Positions 1-11,900 of a stretch of DNA of 64,000 bases are shown here, one piece after another. The notes below the pieces were generated by a model, which was not told the DNA's origin, made no database searches, and saw only the letters and a list, made by a program, of their open reading frames with translations. Within the stretch, counting starts at the first letter, position 1. The number at the start of each line of letters is the position of its first letter. This stretch comes from Setophaga petechia (lineage: Eukaryota > Chordata > Aves > Passeriformes > Parulidae): the NCBI GenBank assembly GCA_024362935.1, contig JANCRA010000003.1:50505844-50569843 (forward strand), read 5' to 3'. Both the position numbers and the translations under genes were made by a program.

Positions 1-529
1 CAAGGAAAGGAAAGAAAAAAATGCTATTTCACTTTCCCAAAGCCTGGGGAGCCTTTGCACCTCTGCCAGCTACTCCAGGACTGACAGCCTGGATTTCTTA
101 CTCAGCTAAAGTTCCCCCTGCCAAAGCTGGAAGCTGTCCAGGAAAGCCCAGCCCCAAGCTCAGTAACAGATATGCACTCTTGCATCTGCCACATGCTGCT
201 GCTCTCACTGGTGTTATTTCCCTGGTTATTAACAATGGCAGCATCCAAAATTAATGGTCAGGGACACAAACCAGCTGCAAGGTTTTTGTTGCTCATTGTT
301 AACATTGCAAACAAACCTGATTGCCTGGTTTTGGCTCCACTGAGCTCTGGTTGCTCTCTCTGTGAAGGGTGACAGCACCCATGCAAGAAACCTATTTGGT
401 TTGGGATAGGATCTTTATAAAATTAGTGTTCATACTGGATACAAGTGTGCAGAAATCTGAAGTGCTGTGTGATGTCATATGGTGAGATTAGGAAACATTT
501 ATTCACTGGAAGAGTGATTGAAGCTCCCA
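1..529. other. Non-coding, nothing recognised
   Basis: No conserved protein, RNA gene or transposon is recognisable here. The short open frames have no family resemblance. Confidence 0.5.
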
Positions 530-683
530 AGGGAAGTGGTGGAGTCACTGTCCATGAAAGTGTCCAAAAAATGAGTAGATGTGGCACTTTGTGCTATGGT
601 TTAGGGGACGTGGTGGTGTCTGGTTGAAGGTTGGAACTGATGATCTTGGAGGTCTTTTTCAACCCTAGAGACTCTGTGATTCT
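530..683 (+). mobile_element. CR1 LINE fragment, 3' end
   Basis: The text resembles the CR1 3' region in sense orientation: the 'gtggcactttgtgctatgg' block, then 'ggtggtgtctggttgaagg', then 'gatgatcttggaggtcttt', ending with a 'tctgtgattct' tail. This is a 5'-truncated, diverged copy. Identification rests on remembered family consensus. Confidence 0.8.
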
Positions 684-1536
684 TTGGCACAACTTTTATT
701 TGTAAATACTCACACAGGTGCACTTGCACACACATGTGCACATCATGTCCAAGTCCCCTGCTTTCAGTTTCACCCCTTCCCTATGACTAGGAAGGGTTTC
801 ATAATGGGAGAGACAGCACCCAGGTTTGATTTTCCACACCCTGACAGCAAAGAGAATTTGTCCAGCTCAGTAAGGACCATACAAAACAGAAATCCAGACC
901 CCATCATTCAGACTTCTCCACTTCATTTCCTACTGAGTGATGCTCTTTTTTCTGCTCCTGGCAAGGGGAAGGTGATGGATGAGCTGGGAATGTCCAGTGC
1001 CCTCGCTCTGAACAAGGGCAATTTCCCTCTAAAGTTGTACAGGCTCTATAAATACGTGGCACAGGTGGAGTTTTTATAACTGCACAAGTATAGCTGCAGC
1101 CTATTTAATGCTGCTATGAATAGAGCCAGAATAAATAGGCAGGCAGACATAAGAATTTCTCATAATTAACTTTTTTGTTTACAATGTTCTAAAAAGAACA
1201 AACACAAATTTATCACTGCCAGGACTGCCAAAATTATAACAAAAAGCTGTCGCCAGGGCTAAAAAAATTTTTATAGCTTTGGGGATTAAATTTTATCAAT
1301 TACAATTTTAAGACTGGAGATAAATTCTAAGGCTTGGCTGTTAGGAAGGCGAGACTTCAGGGCAGTAGCTTTGCAGGTTCATAGGACCTGGAGTACTGGT
1401 GCTGCACATGTGTCCTACCCACAGGAAGATGTAAGGGCCACCGCAGATGGAGCAGCTTGAGATGTCACAGAGGACTCTGGAGAAAGTTTCCTGCTCTGGC
1501 ATCACCCATTTTTTGCTTTATTGCTAAGCCAGCTTT
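684..1536. other. Intergenic, AT-rich
   Basis: I see no gene. The segment from about 1060 to 1330 is strongly AT-rich with short A and T runs. A 131-codon open frame at 684-1079 begins right after the CR1 tail and has no recognisable motif. Confidence 0.5.
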
Positions 1537-1712
1537 CATAGAATCATAAAATTATCACAGAATCATCAAGGCATAGAATGGTTTGGTTTGGAAGGGGTCT
1601 CAAAATCCTCCTTGTTCCAAACCCTCTGCTGTGGCAGGGACACCTTCCACTAGATCAGGCTGCTCAAAGCCACATCCAGCCTGGACTTGAGCACTGCCTG
1701 GGATAAACTTTC
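1537..1712 (-). mobile_element. CR1 LINE fragment, 3' end, reversed
   Basis: The + strand reads 'catagaatggtttggtttgg', then 'gcagggacaccttccacta', 'gatcaggctgctcaaagcc' and 'cctggacttgagcactgcc'. That is the reverse complement of a CR1 3' end, so the element runs on the - strand. It is diverged and 5'-truncated. Confidence 0.85.
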
Positions 1713-2784
1713 CTCACATTACCCTTTGATGCAGTAAAATCAATGCATTAAAGGTAAAAATCAATTTTAACCCTCCAAAAGAAGGTACTGATGTGTCATG
1801 GGTTGCAGCGTTTCTGAGACTGCTGAAAGCACTGCCATGGTCAAGGCTCCTGCCACCCACTGAACATTTATCTGCACAGAACAACCCAAAACCTGTCCTG
1901 AGGATGGGTTCTGCCAGCCAGGCAGATTCCCCTCCACCCAGGGATGATCCAGCCTGTGGGATAACCAAAAGGGGAACAGTGCCAGCCTGGCCCTGCACCG
2001 TGCCCTTGCTCACCAGGGGAAGGACAGACTCCAACCCCATCCCTCCCTTGCAGCCTTGCCTGTTTTGAACAGCCCGTGCCGAGCATTTTGTGACTCACCT
2101 GTGACATCTCCCAAGCTGTCTCTATCTGATCTGGCCAGTAAAAATCAGCATGACAAAACACACTGCCTTGTGTATAAATAGCCACGGGTTTTTCAGAGCG
2201 GTCACCGAGTTTATGGTGCCAGAGTGGGTTGTTCACACTTTACCACTTGGTTTCCACCGAAGCCTGTGAACTGACCAGGCAAGTGGCCAATTAAAGGCAC
2301 TCTGCTAAGGGCTGAGGAGGCTTTTAATAATGACTAGTGAGCACCGCAGCGAGAGAGTTGAAAGGAATTCCCTGAAATGCTGTAGCTCACTTTATATGAC
2401 ACTATACTGTTGCAAGCACAGATGAGAACAGTATTTTAACGTGGAAAAGCCAGTGTGGAGTTAAAAAAAAAAGCAAAACAACCCCACCAAAACAAAACCG
2501 CCCCAGTTCTCCTTCTGCTAAATAATCTAAAAAGGGATGGCACAGTGCAAAATCATAATGCCAAGCTGCTATCAGGAAATACAACATGCAAAAGAGGGAC
2601 ACAGCACAATTTCTGTTCCCTGCATATGAGTCATGATTTCCAGACTTCAGACAAGAAACATTTCCCTGAACCGTCTGGTTTAAAAATCAGATCACTTAAA
2701 AATATCACCCAAGAAGTGTCTACCATCGTATTACTTAATGCAAAACAATGTCTCTTGCTTACATCACAATTTTCATCACAAGTT
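1713..2784. other. Intergenic, nothing recognised
   Basis: Open frames of 91 to 135 codons overlap on both strands and carry no domain or splice structure I recognise. No repeat family is evident. Confidence 0.45.
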
Positions 2785-2907
2785 CCAGGGCCAGGTTGGA
2801 TGGGCCTTGGAGCACCCTGGGATAGTGGAAGGTGTCCCTGCCCATGGCAGGGGGTGGGATGAGATGGGCTTTAAGGTCGCCTCCAACCCAAAGCATTCCA
2901 TGATCCT
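2785..2907 (+). mobile_element. CR1 LINE 3' end, sense
   Basis: A short copy contains 'ccaggttggatgggccttgg', 'tggaaggtgtccctgcccat' and 'cctccaacccaaagcattcc', ending near 'catgatcctgtg'. This is the diagnostic CR1 3' terminus in sense orientation. It lies tail-to-tail with the next element. Confidence 0.85.
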
Positions 2908-2936
2908 GTGCTCCTGAACACCACCCAGCCCAGCAC

Positions 2937-3405
2937 CATCTCAGGGGCAGGGACACCTTCCACTATCCCAGGTTGCTCAGAGCCCCTTCCAAGCTGGCCT
3001 TGGATGCTTCCAGGGATGGGGCAGACACAGGTTCTCTGGGCGACCTGTGCCAGGGCCTCAGCACCCTCACAGGGAAGAATTCCTTCCCAATATCCCATCT
3101 AACTCTGTCTTGCTTCCATTTAAAGCCATTCCTCCTCGTCCTACCACCTTGTCCCCTTGTCCAACGTGTCTCTCCATCTCTTCCAAAGTGACGCCGGCAG
3201 TTTATACACAGACACAAATGGGACGGGGCTGCTGTATCTGAGGCCTGTCTTTTACAACCTTCCTAAAACCCTCTGATTTTATAGATTCCTACACAAAGTC
3301 CCCTTGAGGCACTGGAAGGGGCTCTAAGGTCTCCCTGGAGCCTTCTCTTCTCCAAGGGGAGCAACAGCAAGGTCCAACCTTTCCTTCCTGAATGCTCCAC
3401 CAGAC
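2937..3405 (-). mobile_element. CR1 LINE fragment, reversed, about 470 bp
   Basis: Read on the - strand this matches the CR1 terminal region. Landmarks on + are 'gcagggacaccttccacta', 'ggttctctgggcgacctgtg', 'ccattcctcctcgtcctacc' and 'ccttctcttctccaagggga'. No open frame is intact. Its 3' end faces the sense copy at 2785-2907 across about 29 bp. Confidence 0.85.
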
Positions 3406-5754
3406 TCCATGAAGTGTGACAAGGATGGTGAGCACCCAAAACTTAAATCAGCTGTGGCTGTGTGGTGGGTATAAACATCTGATATTGACAAACACTACAA
3501 AAAATCATGCCAGGAAGGTTTGAACCTGGGCAGTTTACATTAATTCAACTTTTTGACACTAATATCCCTGTGCTTTTAGCTCCTTGTTTCCAAGCTGCCA
3601 TAGTCTTCAAAATATGTTCGTTAATACATCAAAATTTGTGAGATGTATGAAGATTCTGGGTTTGCAAGAACATGAGGTCAGTCAGCTTAGGAATGAGCAA
3701 AACAAAATGAGGAATGGCTGCTCATTTATTGAGCAGCCTCCATACTGGGAACTGAAAGAGGCAGAACTCCTGACAAAAAAAAAGGTGGTGCATGACCAGA
3801 TTGTAGTTTCAAAGCAGGTTTAATTGAGTTTTTCTTAAACCCTGAGTGCTGGATTGACCTCGAGTAACTTCTAGTGTAATTCTCTGTGTGTACATGCAAT
3901 TGCATTTTATTAGTAACCATACTATTTTATTGTGGGTAGATACAGGAGTACCCATCCTCTATGGCTCCCCAGGCTGTATTGACCTCCACTATCGTTCATT
4001 CACACTGCTCCGTATAGGTTAAAGAAAGTGATTTAGTGATGTTTGTACCAATTACCATATTCCAGACTCAAATTGGTTGCTAATCAGGTTACCTCTGAAG
4101 TACAAATCAGATCTTTATCAGCTTAAAGGTATTTGGCAAGTGTCAAAACCACTTGGTAAAACTCGGTGGTTTCTGGGGAGCTACTATTTACATACTTTTT
4201 CATTATCTCTGCAGCCACATCTGTTTGCTTCCAGTGCCTTCAGGAAAGGTGTTTGTAGTGCTGGCTGGGGCCCATACAGCTGGGGAATGTCACTGAGGGG
4301 AAGGTTGCCTGGGAGAAGAAAGGGATGAGAAGTACCACGAGCATCCCTTAGAGACAGGAGAGACCCCAGCCTTTCCCCCAACCCGGTGGGGATCTCTGTA
4401 AAGGAGATTAGAAGGAATGCCCAGCCATGCAACTCTGAGTGAGGGCTGCTTGGCAAGCTGGAGGGCTCACCCACGAGGAGCATTTTGGAGCTTTTGGTGG
4501 ATAAACCTTTTATAAACTCTTCTCTTAGCCAGATGATAACTGGATTCCCACTCTGATCCCTGTCTAGGGTGGGGATGGTCCCAGGCTGGCTCGTGGCTGA
4601 GCAGCACAGTGGGATGGATGCCCTTCTCAGGGCTCCTTCATCAGCAAGGCAAGGCTGCTCCAGAGCCTCCCCATGCCCAGCACCAACACTAAAACCCAGC
4701 ACTGTGATGGCCCTTTCCCATCTCAAGCCCCCCCTGGCCCCGTGGCAGGGCAGCTCCAGCAGCCAGGAAAGACTCAGCTCCTCCACCAGGAGTGACTACC
4801 ACTGCTCTGCCAGGCTGGGACACGTCTCTCCTCTTCCTCCTGGAGGGAGGGAGATCACTGTGCTCCAGACCTGTCTGCTTTCTGGGAATGGGCATACACA
4901 GCCCCTCAGTGCTCACCTTCCATCCCGAACCCCGCTCCGAGGCACCCTGATGCTGCCCTGAGCAGGAGCTCAGCCACGAGGAGTTACACATTAACTGGGG
5001 CAGTTAGCTCCCTATCTCCCCTGTGTGCTCTCACTCTGGAGCCAGAGTGTCTTTCTGTCGGTGCCTTTCCTTCAACGAGCTCTGAGATAAGGGCTGATCT
5101 CCCCTGGGGTTACTCCCGTGCAACAACCCCAGGTCTCCTGCAGTGTGCTCTGGAACCTGGGCAGGAGCGACCTGCCAACAGCCAGAACTTTAGCTGCAAT
5201 TTATTACAGCTTTTCCACACCTCCTAAGCAAGATTACCTTGCTTTTCGCCGTGGTTTTGACCTTCCTCTGCCAGGGCAGGGTGACTGGTACTGCCTTTCC
5301 CCAGAAGCCCTGCCTGTGCCCAGCTTCCTCCTCACATTGAGCCCAGAAACATCCCCCATCCAAACCAACACCCTTCCTTCTTCCACATCCTGTTTTGACA
5401 CATTTACACACTCCTCTTTTGATTTTCTACCACCTTTCCTGAAGTTTTTTCTCTCTGATCGCCTCTCCTATTTTTTCTACACCTTGAACTCTTCTGTGTA
5501 GATTTTATTCTGGAGACCTTATGGACCACGCTAAGGCCAAAGACACTCAAGGACAAAATCACTTAAGCTTTACCAAAGCATTGGCCTGGACCTGCCTGCT
5601 GGCCAGGCAGGGTCAGAAGAGCAGTGATGCAAACTCTGCCAACGTGGGAGCGACTCATACCTGCATCCAGCCCTGTGACTCAGATTTGTTCCTGCAGATG
5701 TTAATATGCATGGACTGCCTGCTATATTCTTGTCAGGGTGGGTTTGTTTTCACA
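3406..5754. other. Intergenic, no supported gene
   Basis: The interval includes the longest non-repeat open frame in the first 20 kb, 200 codons on the - strand at 4184-4786 in a locally GC-richer patch (about 4240-5000). I recognise no domain in it, and overlapping open frames occur on the other strand, so I treat it as chance. Confidence 0.45.
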
Positions 5755-5995
5755 GAATCACAGTCTCACGAGATGGTTTGGGTTGGAAAGAACCTTCAGA
5801 GGTCATCCAGTCCAATGAGCAGGGACATCTTGAAGAAGATCACGTTCCTCAAGGCCCTGTCCAACCTGACCTTGAGAGTTCCCAGGAATGGGGCATCTAC
5901 AGCCTCTCAAGGCAACTTGTGCCAGTGGTTCAACACCTTCATTTTAAAGAAGTTGCTCCTCATATTTAGACTGAATCTACCCTGTTTAAGTTTAA
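5755..5995 (-). mobile_element. CR1 LINE fragment, reversed
   Basis: The + strand reads 'gagatggtttgggttggaaa', 'gaaccttcagaggtcatcca', 'ggccctgtccaacctgacct' and 'gcaacttgtgccagtggttc', the reverse complement of a CR1 3' region. A 237-codon open frame on + runs through this element and is therefore not a gene. Confidence 0.85.
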
Positions 5996-8900
5996 AACTC
6001 TTTGTTTCTGCTCTGGTCAGTGTCTATATCTGCCCTCAGTTTTCATCTTCTGTGGTAAATTCTCCCTTTCAGTTTAGCATGGAGCTTCTGGCTTGCCCAT
6101 ATTTCATTCTGGCCCATGTATCTCCTTTCCCTCAGTCCTTTGCACTTTCTCTCCCCACGTCTCAGGGCTGCAGAGGTGACCAAGCAAATTTTGAGCAAAG
6201 CTCAGCCTGTCAGGAGTTCAACACATCCCTGTGAGGAGCAAGGGTGTACCAGTCACGAACCCTGATGGAAGGGGAACTAGAACACCCAGTGTCTGCTTAC
6301 AAGCCAGAAGGGCATAAAAACCAGGTTGTTCAGGGTCTCTGATAAGCTATCAGATGTGATTCACTGGGCTGTATCTGTTTTAGCAATCACAGCATGGGCA
6401 TTTCAGCACAGGGTTTTTCAGCATGCTTGGGGTGGTCAAGGAAAAGCACTTAAGAGTTTATAGAGCTGTGTAAGTTGTAAATGTAGCTGTGATAGTCTCA
6501 TGCCCTGCAGAGGAGGCATGCCCCCATGGAATGATGACAGGAAAGTCATTATATCATATCTTTCATCAGAAACATATCAACATAGATGGCCACCTCACGT
6601 GGCTTTGTGTTCAATAGGGATTGATAGTGATTGTGTGGGAAAGAATCTGATTGCTGCTGAAGTCAGATCTATAAATGGAAACCCAAGAAATCACAGAATA
6701 AGATAAACTCCTACTACGAGGTCTTTGACCTTGAGGGTCAGAAATTTAGCACCTTCTGCAAATCTTTAGGAATACAAGTCACATCCAAGGCAGTGATTTA
6801 TTTTAAATGAATTCTTGCTATTTATTTTGCTCATTTAAATATACATATAAACAGAGACACACAATTTAAATTATTTAATGGGTATTGTAGCCATAAAATA
6901 ACATTGACAAATAATTCATGGAGTTGATGTTTTGGATTAATGGTTAGTAAACAGCAAAGCATGTGACTTCATGGAATAAGATGATGTCATGTGATTATTC
7001 CTCAGGGTATACTAGACTAGAGCTTCTTCAGTAAGTGTTATGATTTTGGAATGTATCTTAGTCCATATGGATTAAAGGAGTAAACAAAAACACAAAGGTT
7101 AATGTAATGGAAGTCTATCAAAATATTCCCTGAGATTACAAATTCAGATATTTCATTTCAGACTTGAGCTTTTACAGTTTTTATTATCAAATAAATACCA
7201 CAATGGCAATCTTCACATTAGAAATAAGACTGTAATTACCACACTTCTAAACAAAGTCCTCCTCTGCAACCTGGATGATGATAATAAAATAATTATCACA
7301 TATTATTAGAGCTTAATCAGGACCCTAGAAGCCTCAGCTTACTCTTAGTCACAGGTGTGCAGCAAAATGAACAGCAGGAAAAATATATTTAAAGCACTTT
7401 GCAAATAAAGGCTGTAAAATCACTGAATACCTGTTCAGGTAGATCTGGTGTAAAAAGGAACTCCTGGTATTCTGTGCTTGCAAGTCAGGTGAGAGTGAGG
7501 TAGTGACCTCAGAGAATGAGGGAAGGCATCTCCTTGGAAGCATTATTAGTTTATTAAATTGTTAGTTTAAACCTCAATTTCTAAATAAGTTATGCTCTTC
7601 TGATTAATGATGGCAGAAAATAAATAAGGCTACCAGTGCAGGCACTGAATGGCCCACACTGAGTTAGAGTTTAATAGTCACGGAAACACTCTGCTGCTAT
7701 TGCCTTCTGTCTCTTACAGAAAGGGGAGCAGATGCAGAAATAAGGGCCAAATATACATTTACAAAAAAGCTGTGGGTGTTCATGTGGGTGTCAGAGTTGC
7801 AGACTGAGAATCACCACATTCCCTTCCCCTTGTGACAAAAATCTGAGGTTTCTTTCCATCAGATTTCTGGAAGATGACGCAGTACAAATTTGCATTTATT
7901 CATTGTTTGCACTCTCCAGAAGTTAATTAAGAAAAATACAGAAGCAAACATGCATTTGCCTTGCCAATTTGTTCTGATTCTATTCATAGGAGCACCAAAC
8001 ATGCTGTCCCCTTGACTGTGCAGAGCCCTTTGCAGGTTTGGCAGGGACAGCTGGGCACTCACTGCACAGGGTGCTGCATTACCAGAATCACCTTTGCACG
8101 TCACCATCAATAAAAATATTTCTTTGTCTTGGTGGTGGGAGTGCACAGAAGGATATATTCCTTGATAAAAGGGAAGAGTGAATGAACTAGCAACCATAAA
8201 TCTATGTTTAAGGCAGATTCAGCACAGGGTCTTTATACAGGGTCACAAAAATACAACATCTACAGCCCTGTGTCTGTAGATGTAAATACACATACACCCA
8301 CTTAAAACCACCTCTGCTACCCATCAACACCCATTCCTTTTTCACCTGTCATGGGCTTCTATGAAATTTCACTGAAGTTTACAGTTCAGAGTTTTTTTCA
8401 AAATGGTGGCAAATCCACTCAATATTTCTGTTAAAGAAAATGTTAAAAGCAACTCAGTGCTAATTCATTTTATATTTGACACAAGCACTCAAAAAATTGA
8501 GCTGTTCTAGAAGTCTCTATGAGGACACACAGCTTCAGGAGATTTTTCTGTCTTTCCCATAAAATTTCTGTAAATAAAATCCACTTGGAAGTTAGTGGAA
8601 ATAAAAAGAAAGTCTAATACAGTTGTTTGTTTTTTTTTTTAAGAAATAGAAGGCCACAACAATGTTGGTAATAAAATGATGCACAACAAAGAATAGTCAG
8701 TGGTAAGAACACTCCTTTTTTTCCTACTAAGGAGATTACAAGGTTATAATTTGTAAAATAAGCATATTCCTGTTAATTAAATTAAGGACTTGGGCTGCAT
8801 AAGCAAATATCAATCACAGGAGAGAAAGAGAGAGAGGGATGCTGAGTTTCACACATAATTTGTCTCTGGCTACTTAGCAGGGCTATGACAGACATTCGCT

Positions 8901-11900
8901 AAGTAGAAAGCAAACATTTACTATTTGGTTCTCCTTTGCAGCTAACACCTACAAGCCTCTATTAGCAAAAGCCTCCTTTGGCAGAGAGAATGGTTTGTTG
9001 TGAAAATTTTTCCCTGTGATGGCTTTAAAGAAGCATTTGCTGCTAATTCAAAGATGTGACAGCATTGATTAATTAACAAACATACTCTTATGCTTTTATA
9101 CCATTTAAGTGGCAGAACAGTTTATCTTGCAGCCCTGATTCAGGTTTACTGGAGTGAGTAGGGATCCTTCTACTGCCTTCACTGAAGTCAAGCCCTAAAT
9201 CAGATGCTGGGAAGGAAATATATCCAGCATGTGCCCCATCCCATGGGTGTCCCGCTGTTCATCTTGCTGGGATTACATCCATTTCAGACAAAATGGCAAC
9301 ACGAGCCCTACACCCCCAGGGGAGGGGGGAGCTCCTTTTGGGGTTCATGGCTCCACAGCCCACTCTCAAACGTGCAGCCTCAGCTGGCTGCCCTCAACAA
9401 GGGCTCTGGTCTGGGGAGGCATTAATGCCACTCTGCTAAATGTCAGCTCCGAGTGGCACAACCCAGAGAATGAGGGAGGAATGCTGTGCCATGGCAGGGG
9501 CTGCAAGCTGCCAGGACACCAGAAAACAACAAAGCCCCTTCAGCTGAGCTCCTGCAGGAATGTGCTCCCTGGAAGGAAAAGGAAAAGGGGGAGGGAGGAC
9601 GGGCACACTCAGATGGGAACCGGCAGTTTGAAAACCTGTCTGAACAAACATATGGCACTTTCCTGTTCTTTATGTTTCAAAAATCAGAAGAGAAAATGTG
9701 AGATTCTTTCATTTATGTGTTTGTTTAAAAAAAAAAAAGTGAAGTTGTAATGGGTGAGCAACGTAAGTAAAAGGTATAAAGATCTTATTTAGATGGAGAT
9801 TTTAGACCACCCTGAGTACCACAGAGAGATGAGCTGATGAAGTGCTGTTGCACATTTTGCCATATAAATAATGTTTTAATTGTCTAAATGTCCATCCATT
9901 GTATTTTCTTTCCATCCTGGGGCAAATCCAATGCAGTAATAACCATAGTGCTCTTGACCAAAGGGCAACAGAGTTGAGATGAGCTCAGATGTGGACTCAC
10001 TGAACTGATGTCTGGGATGTGACACTTCTTGACCAGCCTTAGTATCAGGGGAAGGAAAGAGAGCAAATGTGATGCCTGTTTTCAAAAGAGGTCAAGGGAA
10101 GGCTATTAAAGAAATATTGAAACCAGGAAATAATTAGCACTGGATACCTTGTTTGAAACCCTAATGAAAAAAAAATACTGTAACCTTTGTTTCAAAAAGT
10201 CCCACTAACAAATATTGCCCAAGGTTGAAGAATTACTCTTTTTGTCTTGTTCTGTAGTTATTTGTAGCCAGCTACAACCAAATTGACATGATCCTGCACT
10301 AAACTCATCTTCAACCTGGCTCATTCCACCAAACTTAGGTCCTTGCAAATCTCCCCAGACAGACTCTTCCAGTTACAGCAAAATATCTGAAGTATGTTGA
10401 ACACCAAGGTTCTCTGTTTAACCAATCCCTAAATGAGATGGCTCTACATAAAACCCAACTGGAAATCAGGAAAACTGTCAGTCTGGAAAATGATGTCCTG
10501 TGGAGTAAGCTCTAATGTTTAATACAGCCATCTTAAGACCTCAAACCTCCTGAGGCAGGGACCTGGCACCAGGCAACATGATCAAAACAGCATTTACCAG
10601 GCAAGAGGTGGCCAACTCTCTAAATCAAACAGTGTCTCAAATGCAATGGCATTTTTTCCCCCAAGATTTAAAAAAGCAGTGATGGTCATTCCCGCTTCTG
10701 GTGAGAACATGCATTTTGCTTTTGAGCTATGACACAAAGAGATTTGCTTCTATAATGGAGTTTTTGAATGATAATAATGTTTTCTCATTCTTTCTATACA
10801 CTGAAGTTGAGTCTAAAAGGTAATTAAATACAGGGGTAGAGACACTGACATTTATAAAATTTGTGTCCACACCAATCCCAGCCCATCTCCTTTGATTTCC
10901 TCAGCTCTTTCATGGTGGGCTGTGGGCACTGGGCACCACAGCCAAGCCTTCCTGTGCTCCTCAGTGGGGCTGGAATGGTTCCAAGGACAAATGCTGGACC
11001 ATCCCTACAGCAACACAGCAGAACCCGTGGGGCCAGATTGCTGATTCTTTGAAGGTGGGGAGGAAATGAATGAAGCCATCACCAAAGCAAGGGAACAAGG
11101 TACAATTTGAGGCAGGCTGAGGAAGGAGAGTGGCCTTTGAGAGTGATGTGCATCCTGCTGGCCTTTTGTAGAGCCAGCTGTGAGGCCTGTGAGGTGGCAG
11201 CAAGGTGTCCAGGCTTCCAGATGTGCAGGTGCAAAGCCTGCAGACATCAAAAGCACTGATGTCCACCTCCATTACCTGAGCACCACCCTTCTGTACTTCA
11301 AAGGGAAACCAGCTGAACTTTCCCTGTAATCACCACCTTGTGACATCCCTTTAATGAACCAGATTGTACAGGACCTTCATGTCAGCCACATAAAGAGGGT
11401 GCTGGCATTTTATTTTCCTCTGCTAGGATCCCTCCCAGCCCTGTTCTTCCTGTAGGGAATTCACCCAGGTTATCCTGCAACATCAAGAGGGAAAAGGCAG
11501 AGCCAGCAAAGCCACCACAGGGTATGGTGGGCAAAGCTGTGGTCATGAATTGGACATGTTGGAAGAAAGCCAGGCTGAAATCTTAGGATAAGGGGAAGCA
11601 TGAGCTGACAAACTCCATGCAAGTGCAAAGAGTGCATTTGGCATTTTTTAATTTGGAAGTGCATTTGGCATTTTGTAATTTGGTTGTGTTGTTTTCTGGA
11701 GTTTAAGAAGTCACCTCTTCACTCAGGGAGATTGAATGTGTCCTGAGAGCAACAAATAGGATTTAGTAAATTGCCCACAGAGATTTGATTACTTTGACTA
11801 ATTAATAAACATGTGATTGCTTGTTCAAACAATAGTCAGTGGAGACTTTCCAATATGAACCCAAGTCTGTGACTGGTACCTGTCTCAAAGATCAAAACTG

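Noticed and set aside
3516..3529. tRNA B-box-like 'ggtttgaacctggg'
   Set aside because: No A box or cloverleaf partner stems around it.
4184..4786. 200-codon open frame (-) in gene-free DNA
   Set aside because: No recognisable domain and no sign of splice structure; a substantial frame is open on the other strand too. A protein search would settle it.
5521..6234. 237-codon open frame (+)
   Set aside because: Passes through a reversed CR1 fragment at 5755-5995.
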